Part shown: positions 42,733-46,359 of the stretch, piece by piece
Layout: each line of letters opens with the position of its first letter
How positions within the stretch are numbered: the first letter of the stretch is position 1
Source: Nostoc sp. KVJ20
GTDB lineage: Bacteria > Cyanobacteriota > Cyanobacteriia > Cyanobacteriales > Nostocaceae
Length of the DNA stretch: 46,359 nt
Reading direction: 5' to 3'
NCBI RefSeq assembly: GCF_001712795.1
Contig: NZ_KV757759.1
Coordinates: 1 to 46,359, forward strand
The notes under the pieces: model-generated
What the model was told of the DNA's origin: nothing
Seen by the model: only the letters and a program-made list of their open reading frames with translations
Databases searched by the model: none
Made by a program: the position numbers and the translations under genes

Positions 42733-44637
42733 ATGGCAAAAGTAGTTGGAATTGACTTAGGAACAACGAACTCCTGCGTGGCAGTGATGGAAGGTGGTAA
42801 ACCCACGGTAATTGCTAATGCTGAAGGTTTTCGGACAACACCCTCAGTAGTGGCATTTGCTAAAAATGGCGATAACTTGGTTGGTCAAATCGCCAAACGC
42901 CAAGCGGTGATGAACACAGAAAATACGTTTTACTCAGTCAAACGCTTCATCGGACGCCGCTACGACGAAGTGAGTAACGAAGCTACGGAAGTTTCTTACA
43001 AAGTCCTCAGCAATAACGGCAATGTCAAATTAGATTGTCCAATCGCTGGTAAAGCATTTGCTCCTGAAGAAATTTCTGCAAAAGTTCTTCGCAAACTAGT
43101 TGAAGATGCCAGCAAATACTTGGGCGAAACCGTAACCCAAGCTGTAATCACCGTTCCGGCATACTTCAACGACTCCCAACGGCAAGCGACAAAAGACGCT
43201 GGTAAAATTGCCGGGATTGAAGTTCTACGGATTATCAACGAGCCTACAGCTGCATCTTTGGCTTATGGGTTTGACAAGAAAAGTAACGAAACCATTCTCG
43301 TGTTTGACTTGGGTGGTGGTACCTTCGACGTATCCGTACTGGAAGTAGGAGATGGAGTTTTTGAAGTACTAGCCACATCTGGTGATACCCACCTTGGCGG
43401 TGATGACTTCGATAAAAAAATAGTTGACTTCTTAGCTGATAAGTTCAAGAAAGCCGAAGGTATTGACCTGCGGAAAGACAAACAAGCTTTACAACGTCTG
43501 ACTGAAGCCGCAGAAAAAGCCAAAATTGAGCTTTCTAGCGTCACCCAAGCAGAAATTAACCTGCCATTTATCACCGCAACCCAGGATGGCCCCAAGCATC
43601 TGGATACAACCCTTACTCGCGCTCAGTTTGAAGAACTTTGCTCTGACTTAATCGACCGTTGTCGTGTTCCTGTGGAAAACGCCCTTCGGGATGCCAAGTT
43701 AAACAAAGGCGATATTGATGAAGTGGTATTAGTTGGTGGTTCTACCCGCATTCCTGCTGTACAGCAGATTGTGAAGCAGGTATTGGGTAAAGACCCCAAC
43801 CAAAGCGTGAACCCTGATGAAGTCGTAGCAGTTGGTGCAGCTATTCAAGCCGGGGTACTGGCTGGTGATGTAACTGGCATCTTGCTGTTAGACGTGACAC
43901 CGCTATCTTTGGGTGTGGAAACATTGGGCGGCGTGATGACCAAAATTATCCCTCGCAACACTACAATTCCCACCAAAAAATCCGAAGTTTTCTCCACCGC
44001 TGTAGATGGTCAAACCAACGTAGAAATTCACGTTCTGCAAGGTGAACGCGAATTCTCTAACGATAATAAGAGCTTGGGAACCTTCCGCCTTGATGGTATT
44101 CCTCCTGCACCACGCGGCGTCCCTCAAATTGAAGTGGTCTTCGATATTGACGCTAATGGTATTCTTAACGTCACTGCTAAGGACAAAGGCACTGGTAAAG
44201 AACAGTCCATCAGCATAACCGGCGCTTCCACCCTGGATAAAAATGACGTTGACCGGATGGTGAGAGAAGCTGAACAGAACGCTTCATCTGACAAAGAACG
44301 GCGTGAGAAGATTGAACGCAAGAACCAAGCCGATTCTTTGGCATACCAAGCTGAAAAGCAGTTACAAGAATTGGGCGATAAAGTTCCCGATGCTGACAAG
44401 ACCAAAGTCGAAGGTTTAGTGAAAGAACTGCGGGAAGCAGTTGCGAAAGAAGACGATGAGCAAATCAAGAAGCTCACCCCAGAATTGCAACAAGCGCTAT
44501 TCGCTGTTGGTAGCAACATCTATCAACAAGCTGGTGGCGGTGCAGCACCTGGTGCTGAACCTCAAGATAGCGGTTCTACATCTAGCTCTGGTAGCGGCGA
44601 TGATGTGATTGACGCTGATTTTACAGAAAGCAAATAA
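42733..44637 (+). CDS. dnaK: Molecular chaperone DnaK (Hsp70)
   Basis: 634 residues. ATP-driven chaperone binding exposed hydrophobic segments of unfolded proteins, working with DnaJ and GrpE. Signature motifs: GIDLGTTNSCVAV (phosphate loop), VITVPAYFNDSQRQATKDAG, VFDLGGGTFDVSVLEVGDG, and VVLVGGSTRIPAVQ. The linker LLLDVTPLSLGVET joins the substrate domain (residues about 385-500), and the helical lid ends in DDVIDADFTESK, close to the usual EEVPDL-like tail. The ORF is intact. Genomes of this type carry several dnaK paralogues; this one lacks grpE or dnaJ beside it, and a clear terminator follows. Confidence 0.98.
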   Translation: MAKVVGIDLGTTNSCVAVMEGGKPTVIANAEGFRTTPSVVAFAKNGDNLVGQIAKRQAVMNTENTFYSVKRFIGRRYDEVSNEATEVSYKVLSNNGNVKLDCPIAGKAFAPEEISAKVLRKLVEDASKYLGETVTQAVITVPAYFNDSQRQATKDAGKIAGIEVLRIINEPTAASLAYGFDKKSNETILVFDLGGGTFDVSVLEVGDGVFEVLATSGDTHLGGDDFDKKIVDFLADKFKKAEGIDLRKDKQALQRLTEAAEKAKIELSSVTQAEINLPFITATQDGPKHLDTTLTRAQFEELCSDLIDRCRVPVENALRDAKLNKGDIDEVVLVGGSTRIPAVQQIVKQVLGKDPNQSVNPDEVVAVGAAIQAGVLAGDVTGILLLDVTPLSLGVETLGGVMTKIIPRNTTIPTKKSEVFSTAVDGQTNVEIHVLQGEREFSNDNKSLGTFRLDGIPPAPRGVPQIEVVFDIDANGILNVTAKDKGTGKEQSISITGASTLDKNDVDRMVREAEQNASSDKERREKIERKNQADSLAYQAEKQLQELGDKVPDADKTKVEGLVKELREAVAKEDDEQIKKLTPELQQALFAVGSNIYQQAGGGAAPGAEPQDSGSTSSSGSGDDVIDADFTESK

Positions 44638-44683
44638 TTCCCCTACTCCTGTTGGGAAGATTATCTTGTCCCACCTCATATTA

Positions 44684-44718
44684 CCCACTCAGACAAATCT
44701 CTGAGTGGGGATTTTTTT
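44684..44718 (+). terminator. Rho-independent terminator of dnaK
   Basis: CCCACTCAGA pairs with TCTGAGTGGG around a six-base loop, followed after GA by TTTTTTT. It lies 46 bases past the dnaK stop and is the clearest terminator in the window. Confidence 0.92.
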
Positions 44719-45248
44719 AAGGAGTTATAAGTTAAAAGTTAGGAGTTTGAAGTTAGGAGTTAGGAGTAGAGACAATACTGCTTGGGTTTTGCATTTTGAA
44801 CTCGGAATTGGGTTTTGGGAAAAGGTTAAAGGTTTTTTCTTTCCCCTTACCCTTTTCCCCAAAACCCGACAAGTATTGGGAGTAGAAACAATACGGTTCG
44901 GTTAAGGCAAGAGACGCGATAAATCGTGTCTCTACAGATTTAATTTTTGTTAAGCATCCCCGTTCTAATAATTGCTCGGCTAGTGCGTAGGCGTAGCCCG
45001 CCGCAGGCATCGCCTCTTCAACCGTCATTTGTATATGTATTAGTACTAGTTAGACTACGATATTCTCACTAAAAGCTTTATTTTTTCTTAATTTTTACGT
45101 AAATTTACTAAAAAGATCCGACTTTTTTCCGACCTTTTCTAACCGGCAATCTTTATACCAGGCAGTAGAGTCTTTAGATAAGTAGTATTCATAATTCCCA
45201 AGTTTTTACTGGGAATTTAGGAGAAGCGAAACAAAGTAAGCAAGAGGA
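44719..45248. other. Repeat-bearing intergenic region after dnaK
   Basis: No gene. AGTTAGGAGT direct repeats (44726-44768), an AAACCC/CCCTTTTCCCC inverted region (44812-44868), the left part of the CAATACGGTTC element (44889-44936), and a GCGTAGGCGTAGCCCGCCGC dispersed repeat (44986-45012). Confidence 0.65.
44889..44936. repeat. Partial copy of the 12229-12329 element (left end)
   Basis: CAATACGGTTCGGTTAAG is followed by the GAGACGCGATAAATCGTGTC hairpin and CTCTACA; the right end is missing or changed. Confidence 0.7.
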
Positions 45249-45353
45249 ATGAACAAACAATTAGGAATTGGTTTAACTTTCGCTGCATTAAGTTTGGGAA
45301 TGGTTATAACTTATCAACTGTTTGCAAACACGAAAATGCTTGAGTCAAAATGA
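45249..45353 (+). CDS. 34-residue membrane/secretory small ORF
   Basis: Encodes MNKQLGIGLTFAALSLGMVI, then TYQLFANTKMLESK and TGA. A short positive start, a hydrophobic stretch (about residues 5-26) and a polar tail make it look like a signal anchor or a signal peptide whose mature part has been lost. AGAGGA directly abuts the ATG, too close for a normal Shine-Dalgarno. It could be a real small membrane protein or a gene fragment. It lies 69 bases before the Cys-rich protein gene on the same strand. Confidence 0.4.
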   Translation: MNKQLGIGLTFAALSLGMVITYQLFANTKMLESK

Positions 45354-45422
45354 ACCCGTTCCATTGTTCCATAATGATAATTTCTGTTGCTGTTATACAC
45401 GTTAATTTGAGAATCCAATATT

Positions 45423-45866
45423 ATGTTACAAATCATCCGACGAGAAATTGTGAATGCTGCATTATTCTTGACAGTTCCAATCGGCGCAATCCTTATTGGT
45501 GTTGATATCAAACCTGCATTTGCGGATTGTAATCCCTTTGGCTGTTCACCATCTAGTGTTGCTGAATGTAATCCCTTTGGCTGTCCTAATGCACCACTAG
45601 GACAAGCCTGTACGCCCTTTGGCTGTCCACAATCACCACCACTACAAGCACAACGGCGGGATGATGATCGAAGACCTGGAGATATACGTAGATGTGTAAG
45701 AATTTTGAGAAGAGAAGAACTTGTTGGTAGACGAGAGGTTGATAATGTTTGTGAATCCTTAATAAGAAATGAAACAGTGTCTGAATGTTCTCGACAATTA
45801 AGGAGTGTGTCAAGACGAGAATTGAGGAGAGGCGAAGCTAGGGATATTTGTGAAAGAATATTGTAG
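45423..45866 (+). CDS. Secreted Cys-rich repeat protein (CNPFGC repeats)
   Basis: 147 residues. Basic N-terminus (MLQIIRREIVN) and a hydrophobic core (AALFLTVPIGAILIGV) lead to a likely signal-peptidase site at KPAFA/D. The mature part opens with three spaced repeats, DCNPFGC, ECNPFGC and ACTPFGC, then a Gln/Arg/Asp stretch, then a strongly basic helical tail with three more Cys (RRCVRILRREELVGR, NVCESLI, SECSRQLRSVSRREL). Residues 85-147 contain a loose internal repeat (RCVRILRREEL and ECSRQLRSVSRREL). Function not recognised. Likely exported to periplasm or cell surface, with disulfides. Confidence 0.72.
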   Translation: MLQIIRREIVNAALFLTVPIGAILIGVDIKPAFADCNPFGCSPSSVAECNPFGCPNAPLGQACTPFGCPQSPPLQAQRRDDDRRPGDIRRCVRILRREELVGRREVDNVCESLIRNETVSECSRQLRSVSRRELRRGEARDICERIL

Positions 45867-46279
45867 TATAATCGCCGAGCCTATAGTGTGCTTTAACAGA
45901 ATATAACGCACCTTTTTTATATCATCCAACTATCATCAAACAAAGCAACTCAAACAGTTTTACGCGCTTTGATTGGTGCGTTAGGTTATTTGCAGGTTGG
46001 GTGGATTAAAGCGAAACCCAACACTATATTCTCTCTACACGATAATTTCATGCAATGCCTACGAGAGTAAACTAGGCACTCTTACACAATGATTTTTTGC
46101 GATGCCTATGGCGGGCGTAGCCATCGCATTTTCTATCATGCGCTAATTTATATTAGCGACTTTCAACAAATAAATTATCCAATCTTGTGGGGTAGACATC
46201 TTGCCCGCCCCACAAGAATTTGTTGAGTATTTTTTATTTGGAAGTTCCTTAGTGCTATTCATTTTTTTTTGAAAATATC
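45867..46279. other. Intergenic region with several hairpins
   Basis: No gene. A weak hairpin with CCTTTTTT ends near 45918 and might terminate the Cys-rich gene. GCGATGCCTATGGCGGGCGT (46098-46127 with its complement), CGCTAAT/ATTAGCG (46141-46159) and CTTGTGGGG/CCCCACAAG (46184-46216) are further palindromes. Confidence 0.6.
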
Positions 46280-46359
46280 TTAAGTTCCCAACATCTGCAA
46301 GTTATGCAAAGTGGCATAAAGCCCTCCTTCTCGCAATAATTGATCATGGCTTCCCTGTT
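46280..46359 (-). CDS. ABC transporter, C-terminal end only (partial)
   Basis: The last 25 codons, cut by the window edge, read QGSHDQLLREGGLYATLHNL and then QMLGT and stop. GSHDxLLxxGGLYxxLHxLQ is the usual end of MsbA/multidrug-type fused ABC exporters, just after the H-loop. The rest lies beyond the window. Confidence 0.8.
   Translation of the reverse strand, partial: QGSHDQLLREGGLYATLHNLQMLGT

Noticed and set aside
44753..45028. 91-codon minus ORF after dnaK
   Set aside because: It is built from dispersed repeats (GCGTAGCCCGCCGC, GAGACGCGAT) and has no family resemblance.

Overview
The window looks like chromosome from a filamentous, heterocyst-type cyanobacterium (Nostoc/Anabaena group). 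Support comes from many GCGATCGC (HIP1-like) octamers, short tandem intergenic repeats of the GGGCATT, GGAGGCA and TAATGAG kinds, a DevBCA-type exporter, and a polyketide synthase of the heterocyst-glycolipid/PUFA-synthase (HglE/Pfa) type. No RNA genes, CRISPR arrays or complete insertion sequences were found. All assignments come from reading motifs; no database search was run.

Left flank (1-5975): housekeeping genes. These are prs (minus), a membrane Ser/Thr kinase overlapping bioD by one base (plus), and an M20 amidohydrolase (plus).

Main block (about 6085-32819, all minus): a biosynthetic cluster. In transcription order it holds a 2418-residue PfaA/HglE-like synthase (KS-AT-ACP-ACP-KR-DH), a PfaB-like protein (degenerate KS plus AT), a PfaD-like enoyl reductase, a carboxylate diiron oxygenase with a 2Fe-2S ferredoxin behind it, a free acyl carrier protein, an HHxxxDG acyltransferase (condensation/PapA type), a 625-residue protein with a TubC-type docking domain and an unrecognised body, an NAD-dependent epimerase/dehydratase, a cyclic-peptide-type (SyrD/PvdE) ABC exporter, a tightly coupled 56-codon ORF, an SDR, two methyltransferase-like proteins and a family 2 glycosyltransferase. 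The gene set suggests a long reduced acyl/polyketide chain that is oxidised by the diiron enzyme, moved by the acyltransferase, then methylated and/or glycosylated and exported. I do not recognise the product.

Next block (33549-38879): two small hypothetical genes, a broken small HTH-like gene, and a complete devB-devC-devA-type exporter on the plus strand. Heterocyst glycolipids leave the cell through DevBCA, so this neighbour fits a lipid-like product.

Right flank (39421-46359): a histidine kinase with an eroded ATP lid, a Ycf39-like SDR, dnaK with a clear terminator, a small secreted Cys-rich repeat protein, and the 3' end of an ABC transporter running off the window.

Intergenic spaces are full of palindromic, MITE-like elements. 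The same simple repeats also sit in frame inside three coding sequences (amidohydrolase, PfaA-like synthase, histidine kinase).
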